Shown here piece after piece: positions 12,419-22,955 of a stretch of DNA of 64,000 nucleotides. Every line of letters starts with the position of its first letter. The stretch's first letter is position 1. The notes below the pieces were generated by a model. It was not told the origin of the DNA. It saw only the letters and a list, made by a program, of their open reading frames with translations, and ran no database searches. Source of the stretch: Pachyseris speciosa (Eukaryota; Cnidaria; Anthozoa; Scleractinia; Pachyseridae); NCBI GenBank assembly GCA_016490735.1, contig JAEMWC010000020.1:1081001-1145000 (forward strand). Direction: 5' to 3'. Position numbers and translations under genes: made by a program.

Positions 12419-12735
12419 GAATTAATTAATTAATTAATTAATTAAGTGAGATTAATTTTATAGTATATTTTCCTAACGCCCATATGCGCTTTACAGTGTC
12501 AAATAAATTATATTCTATACACTAAAAGCTACAAATATAGCAATATAAAAAACTTAAAATCAAAAAGTCAAAAGTCTAAAAGTCCTAAAAGTCGAAAAAG
12601 TCTAAAAATAGGCTTGCCGAAAAAGATAGGTCTTAAGCTTAGCTTTAAAAATAGGGATTAATGAGCTGCTTTTAATTTCAAATGGAAGGGAATTCCAAAG
12701 GAAAGGCGCACACACTGAGTAAGCCCTCAAGCCAA
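12419..12735 (-). mobile_element. LINE 3'-end relic, minus strand
   Basis: Read on the minus strand, the segment encodes fragments resembling the common C-terminus of LINE reverse transcriptases (WNSLPFEIKSSSLI.., FKAKLKTYLF in mixed frames). A tail follows with AAAGCGCATATGGGCGTTAG and then a tandem TAAT/ATTA tract (12419-12445), as expected of an RNA-primed 3' end. It is heavily decayed. Confidence 0.45.
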
Positions 12736-13195
12736 TCTACTTGAGCTTGAACGTTGGCTACTCCAGTAGAAGTTGGTCAGCACTGAGACCTAAGAGCTCG
12801 CCTAGGAACAGAAGGACTGATAAGCTCAGTCAGGTACGTTGGAGTGGCTTAAAGGTGTACAATAAGATCTTAAAAACAATACGCTGGCGGCCTGGGAGCC
12901 AGTGTAGCTCAATAAGTAATGGAGTGACATGATCAAACTTTCGCTTGCAAGTGATAACTTTTGCCGCCGCGTTCATAACATATTGTAGTCTTTGGATAAG
13001 ATAATCAGGTAGGCCTCAAATCTCGGGTTGGGGGGGGGGTGCTACCCAACCCCTCATATGGTGTGGCTATTTTTCGGACCTAAAGAAAGACTGTATTATT
13101 GTCTAAGGCATATGAACATATTTATGGTTATGAAGTGTTGCAACTTGAGTACCAAAACTAAGCAATCTTCTGGATTTTTGTTTTCTGATGTTCAG

Positions 13196-13375
13196 AGTGA
13201 CAAGCAACTGCTAAATAATTACGTTTGTAAATGCGAGTTAAAGAACACCAGAATCGCTTCTGAGAAAACTGAATATTTTGTGTTGAGCACTGGTTTGATG
13301 GAAGAACTTCTGGTGGAGATGAAAACAGGTCATAAGGTCAAGCTTAGCGGCAGGTATCAAGTGTATAAAGCTTAA
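13196..13375 (+). CDS. Orphan terminal-exon candidate, function unknown
   Basis: A pyrimidine-rich stretch ending TTCTGATGTTCAG precedes a 59-codon open frame that begins SDKQLLNNYVCKCELKN and ends GRYQVYKA before TAA. The composition looks protein-like (alternating polar and hydrophobic, a CKC motif). No partner exon is found between the two BRICHOS copies, and I do not recognise the domain. It could be a fragment of a gene broken by the duplication, or chance. Confidence 0.3.
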   Translation, partial: SDKQLLNNYVCKCELKNTRIASEKTEYFVLSTGLMEELLVEMKTGHKVKLSGRYQVYKA

Positions 13376-13840
13376 ACCGGGATAAGACAATCTTTCAGTT
13401 TTGCGGTATAACTTGCTGTACTTGCAGTATCGTAAATCGCTGAAGGAAGTGTGCTTCGGAAATAGAGCTGAAACGAAATTAATTAATATCATATTGACAA
13501 CATCTTAAAAGCAGGAAACATTTCAACCATGTTTTCTCAATGTCTCAATACAGTGCAGTGTATTACCATTTGATGATCACTCGGAAAAGCTACGTCTAGA
13601 GAACACAGGATTGGAGAATCTGCAAGAAATCAGAGGTGTACTTACGAGAAACAGAGATATAAGTCCAAAGCATTACGCAATTGTACGTATCGTGCTGACA
13701 ATGTTTGTGCTTTTTGTGCTGATTCTACAGCTTTTAAGAGGTCTTGAGGTCAGTTAATTATACGCCCAGGATAAATAGAGCTGAAACGGTAGAGACTTAG
13801 AATATCATTTCAAGAACAAGGAAGCATCGGGTAAACCAAC

Positions 13841-13944
13841 AAATGGTATAAAAAGAGTTGACTTATGTACTGCCTTCATAGTCGTTGGAGTAGCAAATGG
13901 TATAAAAAGAGTTCACTTATGCGCTGCCTTTGTAGTCGTTGGAG
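13841..13944 (+). promoter_or_regulatory. Tandemly duplicated TATA core promoter of BRICHOS copy 2
   Basis: Two 50-bp units (13841-13890 and 13895-13944), period 54, each start AAATGGTATAAAAAGAGTT and end GTCGTTGGAG. Each holds a TATAAAAA box (13847-13854 and 13901-13908). Copy 1 has only one unit, at about 731-780. This suggests two alternative transcription starts or a stronger promoter in copy 2. Confidence 0.6.
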
Positions 13945-13992
13945 AAGTTGGAAAAGCCGTCGTTTTTCCTTCGACAAGAGTGAGAAGCTAAC

Positions 13993-16900
13993 ATGGTAAG
14001 TTTTCTTTAAAATTATTGCACTCTTTGCAACCTGAAAGTTTTCACTTATTTCTGGAGAAACGTATAGATACGAAGACATTACAGATTTATGAATGCTGTT
14101 TCTTTTTTTCGCCAGGATTTCAAAGGGGTCATTCTCTGCCTTGCTTTCTTCGTGGTTACCGCATCAGGATCGCAATTTAAGTGTGACTGTTCTCAAGGCG
14201 AACCCAAGGTACATAAGGACTGTTCGTTCGTTATGTACATCATCGTGGTTTAAGCGTTGCAGTGAATTTCTCACAGCTGATTTTCCTACTGTTTATTTAT
14301 CTCTCAAATCGGATCTTCTTTCAGGGGCCCGGCACTACATGTTGTCCTTAACTTTCCTTTTCGAGCGTTTACATAACATGCCAAGAATAACGAGCATTGA
14401 ACTCGATTTTGCTTTAGCCACACGCGGTCAAAACACGTGTTGTACGCTATCTTGCAATCAAAGGTCGACACGCTCTAAAGGCCTCTAAAACAACTCCGTA
14501 AATTCATTGATATGAAAGTTACACTACAAAACCACCGAGTTGATAAATAGATTGAAAGTATTTTTTTATTATTATTTTTTGCAGCATACGGTATCAAAGT
14601 ACGAGCTTAAAGTGAAGGAGGGGAACAACGAGGTCGATGAAACTGTTGAAATCGACACAGAGAAGGAAACTGAGAAAATCAATATTCCAAGCAATGGCGA
14701 TACCAGTGAATCAGCCCCTGGAGAGGTCGATGTGGTTATCGATTTCAAGTTGGTGAGTAACACCATGCATATATACTGGCGGTACAGTGGTATCTTTTAC
14801 AATAACTGTCAAAATTCTCGTGCGCCGGTTGGCTAATTTTTATCATCAATAAGAGTACAGACAAAAGAAATTTTATTTGTGGCAAGATGGAGTAGGTCGA
14901 CACGAGGGACTCTATATTGTTTTTAACTTTAGTTAAGCTTCCCGCCTGGTGCTCTGATAGATAGATAGATAGAAACAAGATAGATGATATAGATAGATAG
15001 ATATGTATAAGAAACAGCAAATAAGGACACTATATATGTTCTAAAATAAAGTATACCGAAGAGATTTAAAAATCTACTAAAATCGTTGAAGCCTTAAGGG
15101 CATTAAAGGTACTAAAACTGTTACGAAACCTGTTCGTCTTAAAAACTGGCTTAAAAATGAAGTAAGCAAGAAACTTGCTTGGAATGACTGAGGAACAACC
15201 AGACGAAAGTCTTGGACGCTTTTAATTTAGGCCGAGACACGGACCTAGACGTTTTACATCTCTGCAAGGCTTTTCTGATGGTATTTGAATTTCATTCAAC
15301 TTTCTGCAGCAAATGAAGATATTTATTCACGCGAGGCATAGGCCTCACGTCAAACTGTCAACTTTCTAGCCAATGAAAGTTGCTTAGCTGTTGTAAATAG
15401 CCAATCAGAAAGCGAGAAAACCTATTGACAATGTTCGCGTAAGTTTGAATAACATTCATTTACTTCGTAATTTTGAGATTGTTCACGGTGCCTTTTCTCG
15501 TCATTTAAACGCGCATTTGACCAGTTTGAGGTTTGTTATTGTAAAACACAAATTGACGTCAGTTTTTGATGTGTTTGTCGTCTTATTGATGATGACTTTT
15601 CGTCATAACATTGTCAAAGTTTGCTTTGGAAACAACGAGCCCAACTTTATCATGAATAAGAGAACAGACACAAAAAAACTGACGTCAATTTGTTAATTTT
15701 ATACTATTTTTCCTTTCCTTTCCTTTGATCATTTCTTCGTTTTTTATTTAATGACCCGTGTGCTTCCCACCACCCACCCACTAGCCTTTCTACTTACCCA
15801 CCTACCCACCAACTTACCTCAACTCCCTTGCTTATTCATTTATCTACTTTTCGTGTATGGGTTACATCTACTTAATAACAGTTACTCACTTGCGTATAAA
15901 ATTTCCTACTTTCTCGCATATTTTACTGACTCAATGATCAATCAGTCCAACAATCCCATTCAACGCCTGTAGGCTAACTGGCTGATTAGCCAGCGAGCTA
16001 ATTGCGCCAGGTCTAATACTTTTTCTCTTCTCTATTGATATATATAGAACCTGACAATGCACCGACTGTCCAATCAGAAGGCCTGTTTTCTAAGTAACTC
16101 CACAGACAATCTGCCAAAGCCTGCCTACCTGAACAAGCTTCTCGAAACCGTAAGCGGCAAATTATTTGTTCTCAGGTCCAAGTCAATCCATCTTGGACTG
16201 ATTTAGTTCAGTTTGCAGAAGCAGAATAAACAAAATCGACACTTCACTTGTTGTCAAGTCATTCTATTCCGCAGTATTAAAGATCTGTTTATCGAGGATT
16301 TGTAATGTTGAATTCTTGGACGCTGTCTTTCGTGTCAAGTGTCCTGACATTTTGCCAAACATTGTGAACATCGAGATCGAGATTTTAAGTTTTTGGACTT
16401 CTAAGAAATCGTTCGTCCCGGTGATTTCAGATAGTATAGTATTTTGACGATGGAAGAAGTTAGATTTTCTCCACCACTAGACTCAATGTTATGTTTATCA
16501 GTTGATACTGGAGAAGACAATGGAAATAACGTTGAACTGCGAATTGTGTGTAATTCTTGTTTAATTCAATTCACGATTTCGCAAACGGATTTGAACTAAT
16601 TTAAGCCTGAAAGAAGCACGATATCTAAATATATGAATCCACGAATTGTGATTATAAACAGCCAATTTCTTCCTACAGAAAAGCTCCAAAAAGATCCCAA
16701 CAGAGGAACACAACTATATGGTTGTTGGCACTCTTGATGATCGCTCAATTCTGAGTGATGAAATGGCTCATCTGTGTGCCAAGCTGCCTATTTATCGTGT
16801 GAAGGCAATTCTGAGAACGGATGTAGAAGAGGAGAAATCTGTCACACGTAAGTAAAGCTGTTTAAAATGTCTTTCACTCTACAGAGTCTAATAATAAAGT

Positions 16901-17568
16901 TCTGTTCAACCACGTTAATGGTTAAACGAGTTCTCGTTTTTTACTTTGTCATTCTCTAAGCCCAGAAAATTAACAGAGAACTATTTTGTATGAGAATTTC
17001 TCCACAGGGGTAGAATTAGGATTAAAGCGTCTAAAATGTCACTTGATTGACGAGTTTAAGGGGCTACTCATTGAAAACTTTCAGAACTCAAGAGCATTTT
17101 CCAAGTCTGAAGTATACAGCAGGTGATCATGGAATCAGAAAAGAAAAGTTCTGAAAAACTCTGCTGATAAACAGGAAACCGGTCGGCCTAATAATTGAGG
17201 TGTATTTGTGATGTCAGGAGTCCCATGTCTGCACATTTACAAATGGTATTCCTATAGCCTGATTTCTACAAACCAGCAAAAGGTTTTTGGAGATCATTAG
17301 AAATAACTAAACCGCAGAGTGGGGAAAGTGGGTGCTCAGTGTCTCTAAATCGGTATCCTTTAATGGTAATGGGATATTAGCTCACGTCTGTTTTTAATAT
17401 CATACTACAGGACGAAAACGCAGGATGTGCCTTTACCCGTGGCACTATAGCTATGTTCAATGTTGCTCCTGGTACTGCTGCTATCCTGGCTGTTGCTACA
17501 GAAGGTGCTTTTACCGCTGGAAGTGTTCAAACCTGGCCAAGGGGAGTAGTGGGAATATACCATTATAA
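13993..17568 (+). CDS. BRICHOS-domain secreted precursor of a Cys-rich peptide, copy 2 (six exons)
   Basis: Exons: ..13995 (ATG only), 14116-14208, 14585-14752, 16048-16149, 16679-16847, 17411-17568, with the same intron positions and phases as copy 1. The product is 230 residues: signal peptide (VILCLAFFVVTASG core), acidic pro-region, BRICHOS domain with cysteines at 101 and 155, RRKR at 179-182, and a 48-residue C-terminal peptide. That peptide has nine Cys; six of them (peptide positions 14, 15, 19, 24, 25, 29) align exactly with copy 1, and one is extra (position 20). It is more basic (about +6) than the copy 1 peptide (about +2) and has a longer tail after the last Cys. The BRICHOS core (SDEMAHLCAKLPIYRVKA) is identical to copy 1. 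The inferred role is the same. A LINE inserted 50 bp after the stop may affect its 3' UTR. Confidence 0.82.
14957..15003. repeat. Interrupted GATA microsatellite in intron 3 of copy 2
   Basis: GATAGATAGATAGATAGA, a short interruption, then ATAGATAGATAGATATG. It is absent from the corresponding intron of copy 1. Confidence 0.8.
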
Positions 17569-17603
17569 CCCCAGTGTTTTCCCTATAAGATACCAGTATA
17601 CCT

Positions 17604-19539
17604 TAAAATTGTAAAACAAACTAAAAGACATGGAATCTGGAAAATCCCCTGGAACCGACGGTCTTCCTGCCGAATTTTATAAAACTTTCTGGGAAGATTT
17701 GCCCAATATCCTGATCAATGCCCTTAATTATGCCTATAAGCTAGAAACACTCTGTTTCACACAAAGATGAAGCATAATTAAACTCACACCAAAAAAAGAT
17801 TCTGATCCTCACTACCTAAAAAACTGGCGCCCTGTAACTCTTCTTAATTGTGACTACAAAATAGCTACAAAGGCCATTGCGAACCGAATTAAACTAACCG
17901 TTATTCTAAAACTCATCAACAATGACCAAAGTGGTTTCATGAAAGGAAGATTTATTGGAGAAAATATAAGACTGATTGAAAGTATCATAAGCTATGTCGC
18001 ACAACAGAATATCCCGGGTCGGCTGCTCTTTGTTGACTTTGAAAAAGCTTTTGACTCACTTGAATGGTCTTTCGTAAACCGTTCGCTTGAATATTTTGGT
18101 TTTGGACCATCCTTAATAAAATGGATCCGCACTTTTTATAACGATATCGAAAGTTGATTAAAAGTCAACTTTGAGGATCCTATAAAAACCGAACAACAAT
18201 TCTTCGAACAATCATCATGGCACAATTCGTTAATAAGGATTGATAACAAGCCGGTTTTCGACAAACATCTCTTTAGCCACGGAATGTTAAAAGTAAAAGA
18301 TGTAATGATGGACTCGAGAAACTTCCTTTCTCTTCAAGAGTGTAATGAAAGATACAAAGCACAAATAAAACCCTTGAAATATTTTTGGACTTATATCAGC
18401 CCTTAGACAACACTATAACGAGAACTTCCCAAAAACACCCTGAGTTTCTTTCCCATCTGAGTCTTTCTTCAACTCATTTACTAAAAGCTTGAAAGGAAAT
18501 AGGGTTGTTTACAATAAACTGGTCACCCTCAAAAGCTCTATACATTGAAAAGTCAATTAAAATGGAACAGCAGTATTACTTCTAATGAAGGGAGTGCTGC
18601 TGTTTGGAAAACCGCATATACCTTGGCATCCATGTGCACAAAAAGTACGACTCTTGTCAGTTTTCAACACAGACTTCTTCTTAGAATTCTGCCCACCAAC
18701 ACGTTTTTAACAAAAATTGGTATCAAACAGGACACAAACTGCTCTTTCTGCAGTAACGCCCCCGAGAATTATACACATCTTTTCTGGCAATGTACAAAAG
18801 TCAAACTATTTTGGATTTGGACAAACTTGATGGAAAAACTTCTGGGCTGAGTTGCTCGAGGCATGGTTACCGCTAACCATTGGTTAAGCCGTATTAAAAC
18901 CTATAGGTTGTCATGGTATTTAACCCTGGTTAGCGCTAACCATGCTTCGAGCAACTCGGCCCTGGACGTTAACTTAACACCTCAAAACTACCAGGGCCTG
19001 AGGTCGGATTCTACGAAATTCTCGCTGCAATTAAACTTTTGTTTTCTTCTAGCGAGATACTATATATGGTGTTCCAAGACCAGTGATAAGATCCCCAACT
19101 TTTTAGCGATTTTAAAATCTCAATTCAATATTGAAACCTACAAACTAGGCTCAACACCGAAGAAATGGGGACCTTTGATCCCCCTAATTAACACCAACTA
19201 GCCTCCTACAACCGATCTTGATCATTATTTACTGTACGCTCTCCCCCACGTTTTTGAGACTATCATTTTTTAGCATCACGGTCTGCATTGATCTTGCTAG
19301 CTATTTCCTCCTCTCTGCACTGCGCTCTAATTCAATAAATAATTCAATAATTCAATAAATAATTAAATAATCATTATCGTAAAAAAGGCCTGACTCTGTA
19401 CTAGTTTTTTTTTCTTCTTTTTTAAGACATAATTGATTGTAACAGTGGTAATATGTACTAAAACGTCTGTAAGTAACTGAATGAAAAAAAAAAAAAAGAA
19501 AAATAAATAAATAAATAAAATGAAATAAAATTGTAAAAC
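17604..19539 (+). mobile_element. L1/Tx1-like LINE, 5'-truncated and internally deleted, with 14-bp target duplications
   Basis: Flanked by TAAAATTGTAAAAC at 17604-17617 and 19526-19539. The insert begins inside the reverse transcriptase (KSPGTDGLPAEFYKTFWEDL), continues through LLFVDFEKAFDSLEW and then jumps at about 18160 to a post-RT region. The catalytic YADD block is missing, so it is dead. The C-terminal part keeps a zinc-knuckle region (NCSFCSNAPENYTHLFWQC). It ends in an A-rich AAATAAATAAAT tail. Stop codons and frameshifts are present. It lies just downstream of the BRICHOS copy 2 stop codon and is absent from copy 1. Confidence 0.88.
18845..18961. mobile_element. 117-bp MITE nested in the LINE
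   Basis: Inverted termini of about 33 bp (GGCTGAGTTGCTCGAGGCAT / ATGCTTCGAGCAACTCGGCC) are flanked by CTG on both sides (18842-18844, 18962-18964), consistent with a 3-bp target duplication. It splits the LINE C-terminal coding region. The 3-bp duplication would fit a PIF/Harbinger-type mover, but this is not proven. Confidence 0.7.
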
Positions 19540-21835
19540 GTGTGATACTTAATAGCTAAATTTATCTTGAAGCATTTATTTCATGGCTGTATACCGAATA
19601 CCTAAAATTCAGGAAGAACCAGATACTTTATACCCGAATTATAACATAAAAATATCATATACCTGAATTAAAATGGCCCTGGATACCGTATACCCAAAAC
19701 CCTTGGCCGGGCCTGTGTGTTGGTAGCAAGGACAACCTGGCGTCGTGACATATGTGGAAGGATGACCGCAAGTTAAATTAAGGTGGCTGGAGACAGCTTG
19801 TATAGTACCTGTACCTTATGGGCCATTTCTTTCAAGTCATTTTTCTCGAAGCTCACAAAATTTCAACAAATGTAACATCAGTAATAAGGCATCGTTATTT
19901 TGGCAAATATATTTGACTCTTTACCATTAAGCAAAACCTGTGTTGAGATCCTACTAGTTGCACCCTGTTTCTTGATACTAATTTGAACTAACTAACAATA
20001 ATCACTATGGTACTACCTCTCACGAGTGGCTGTCGGTGCATAGTGAAGAAACTAAGATGAATTTGTCGGAAAAAAAAACAGTGAGAAATATATCACCGCT
20101 GTTCGGTCGTAATCGACTTAGACATTTCATTTTTTTTCTAAGGTCATTGCAAACCGTCAGCATCGCTCTATCTTTTTATTCCATATTTTAAAAGTAATTA
20201 ACACACCTCTTTACCTTTCTCTCAGCAACTTAGGTCCGTTACTGTTCAAATTGTCTTCAGCAAACCTTTAAATAAAATGATTTTAGCAGACTTGTTTTTG
20301 TTTGACGTAAAATGTAATTACAAATGATAGACGAAGTTGTTCAGGTACAAATAAAGGCACTTACTTGCGGAAGAAATGTGTACAGTTTTGTTTTTACTGT
20401 TGAGGGCTTCCGGCCTACATTACTACGATTCCTTTGGCTCTAAAGTTATTACGCTTGCATAAAATCAACACAGTAGACGAAACAGAAACATACACGAATT
20501 CAAAGGAGTTTAGCCGAAGCTTGTTCATCAGTTTCAGTTTGTTAGACATGGACAGCGATGAAAGGTCTTGGGGGAAAATTGCAAATAAAGTTGCGGTCAA
20601 GTGGGGTGACACCGTACCAAGTTAATTTCCCAAACCTTTATTAACCCGCCGATCTATTTTAAGCTGTAGAACAAGCACCGACTTCCTCCAGCACCTGAGG
20701 GCGGGATGTTGTCCACAAGTCAATGAGGGAAATTTTAAATGTTTCACACGTGCGGCGGCGCTCATTAAATCTCAGAAAAACCCAATGGCGTAGTTTCCAT
20801 ATGATCGCAGACGATAGCGGATCGCATATCGCATATGGTATTTCGATCATAAAGAGCGCAAACGAACTCAGAGCCGACTGTAGCCATACATTTCGGTTAG
20901 CGGAAATCTCAAATGGACACGCGCGTAAAACTGCAGCAAACAACATGGCTGACAATCAAGCAAATTTATTTCTTCCTTTAGTCGATAAAGCGACGTCATC
21001 GTCAGCTTAAAAATCGTCCAAAATATTAGAGACATGAACTTGAGGCGGGAGTTAACCTTAAAAACTGGAATACTTTAGGACCACCGTTGCAAAATAGAAG
21101 AGCCGGATCCTGTAATAGATCTAACCAGCTATAAAATTGTAGACTAAAAACCGGTAAAGAAACAAGCAAGTAACACCCTGATGAAGGAAGGCTCTGCCTC
21201 CCAAAATATTGGTTTAAAACTGATATATTCCTCGCCGTGTAACCAGCCTTGCTTGTTTTTTACCGCTTTTTAGTTAACCTAGACATCATTTTTGAGCCGC
21301 TTCACATGGATTTCACGTTGATATCTCGTTCGCGTTTCAAGCAATCTAAGATCTTCTGCTCATCCCACAAAGCTATTTTGTGGAATATTTTGTGAATTTT
21401 TTGGTGATTTTTGGGTATATTTGGGAAGAGGTAATTTTTCTCAAAGGATAAGTCAAATTTAGGAAAATAGGAAATATTGAAGATTTCATAAGGGTTTAAA
21501 ATTGGAATTTGAAGTTAGAAATTAGTAGACGGATACCAAACAGTTCCCCCAGCAACCTGCAGTGCCCTTGTGGGGTGGCAACTAACTGGAAGTGTTTCAA
21601 AACATTTTTACTTCATTACGATCCCTTCTTCAAACTCAATCAAATTTCACACAAATTCACATTTACCCCACCTTAAGGCAGATAATTAGAAAGCTTCTAT
21701 TGACATTTACATCCAATTTTAAGTGCTAGATATATCTATTTGATATAGATACAAGTTAAAACCTGGCTTTAAACACGTTAATGTAACAATAAAAAAAAAC
21801 ATTCGTGCAAAATGAGCTCCCGGTCTCTGCTTCTC
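19540..21835. other. 3' flank of BRICHOS copy 2, homologous to 4350-6225
   Basis: Segments 19770-20420 and 20800-20965 align with the copy 1 flank (for example TTAAATTA(A/G)GGTGGCTG and TCACGAGTGGCTG). About 21260-21690 is the dispersed repeat also seen at 3425 and 5800. The candidate poly(A) signal is at 20350-20355. No additional gene is supported. Confidence 0.5.
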
Positions 21836-21842
21836 CTCGCAG

Positions 21843-22118
21843 ACACTTCGAAAACGCGGAGAAGCGGCAGCCATTTTGTTGACAACCGCTACTCGTTATC
21901 GATCACAGATTAGTATAAATCCACCCACATACTATCACGAAACCTACGATCTGATTGGCTCCCAAACTCATCATCTATCCAGCATTAGTATAAATCTACT
22001 AGTGTTCTATCACGAATGCCGTTCTCTGAATTGCTACGCTGCTCGCCATCTTTTCTTGATAGATAGTGAGTAACGGTTGTCAACAAAATGCCACCGGTTC
22101 TTCGCGCTTTCGAAGTGT
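21843..22118. mobile_element. MITE with ~50-bp imperfect inverted termini
   Basis: The left arm CATTTTGTTGACAACCGCTA is mirrored at the right arm by AACGGTTGTCAACAAAATG; pairing extends outward to CACTTCGAAA..GCG / CGC..TTTCGAAGTG. The interior contains TAGTATAAATC twice and is related to about 5625-5725. Confidence 0.6.
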
Positions 22119-22429
22119 GGAATCGAAGTGTGGAATCGAAGACTTAGACAATTAACATATTTAGTTTTGAACGACTAGTAGATGTATACTAAAACAATTA
22201 GATTATTTCCTCTCGATTGCTATGCGTGATAGTTGATACTGGCTGCGCCCTCATCAGCTATCACGCGATAGAAATCTCAAGCTCATAATCTAATTACCCG
22301 GGCTGCGCGCGTCTCGCGCGGCGCCCGGGTCATAAACTACCGACGGTTCTTCTTTTTCGTCGTCGAGTATCATCCACAAATGGCACTTCCGGCGTTTCTG
22401 CGCAAGCGCTAACTATTTTTAACAACAGT

Positions 22430-22955
22430 GATGCGTGTTGTCACGTATGGGAAAATGTCGATTCATCTTGTGGCTTTTGAAGTCTGAACAAACAATATGT
22501 TAAGAGAAGTGTCTATGCGAATGTTTGGAAGTTCAACGGCGAGAAGAAAGTTTTTAACATGAGTAAACTTAACGGCAGATGGACTGCCGTGTTTCTTCGT
22601 GTCTGCTTCAGTAGACAGCGAGTAGTCTCTAATTTTGGCGACGGATTGTGGGGGCACGTGCGCGCGCGAAGTTGCGAGGAGACGCGACGCGAGGGGAGCG
22701 CCAAAAATTAGAGACTACAGACAAAGGGAGTTTGACCTTTCACGGCCGAGTGATTCGAGTGTAAATCTCATATCAACAGCAAGAATGATGCCTGTTGTCA
22801 CGTATCGGAAAACGTCGATTCACCTTGTGTCTTTGAAGTCTGAACAACTAATATGTTAAGACAAGTGTCTATACGAATGTTTGCAAGTTCAACAGCGAGA
22901 AGAAAGCTTTTAACATGACCAAAATTTAACTCCAGATGGACTGCCGTGTTCCCCG
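22430..22955 (+). repeat. Direct duplication of ~165 bp around a small palindromic insert
   Basis: The sequence from GATGCGTGTTGTCACGTATG to GATGGACTGCCGTGTT recurs 355 bp later, from GATGCCTGTTGTCACGTATC. Between them, 22622-22718 is a palindrome with termini GTAGTCTCTAATTTTGGCG / CGCCAAAAATTAGAGACTAC, a likely short MITE. Confidence 0.6.
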
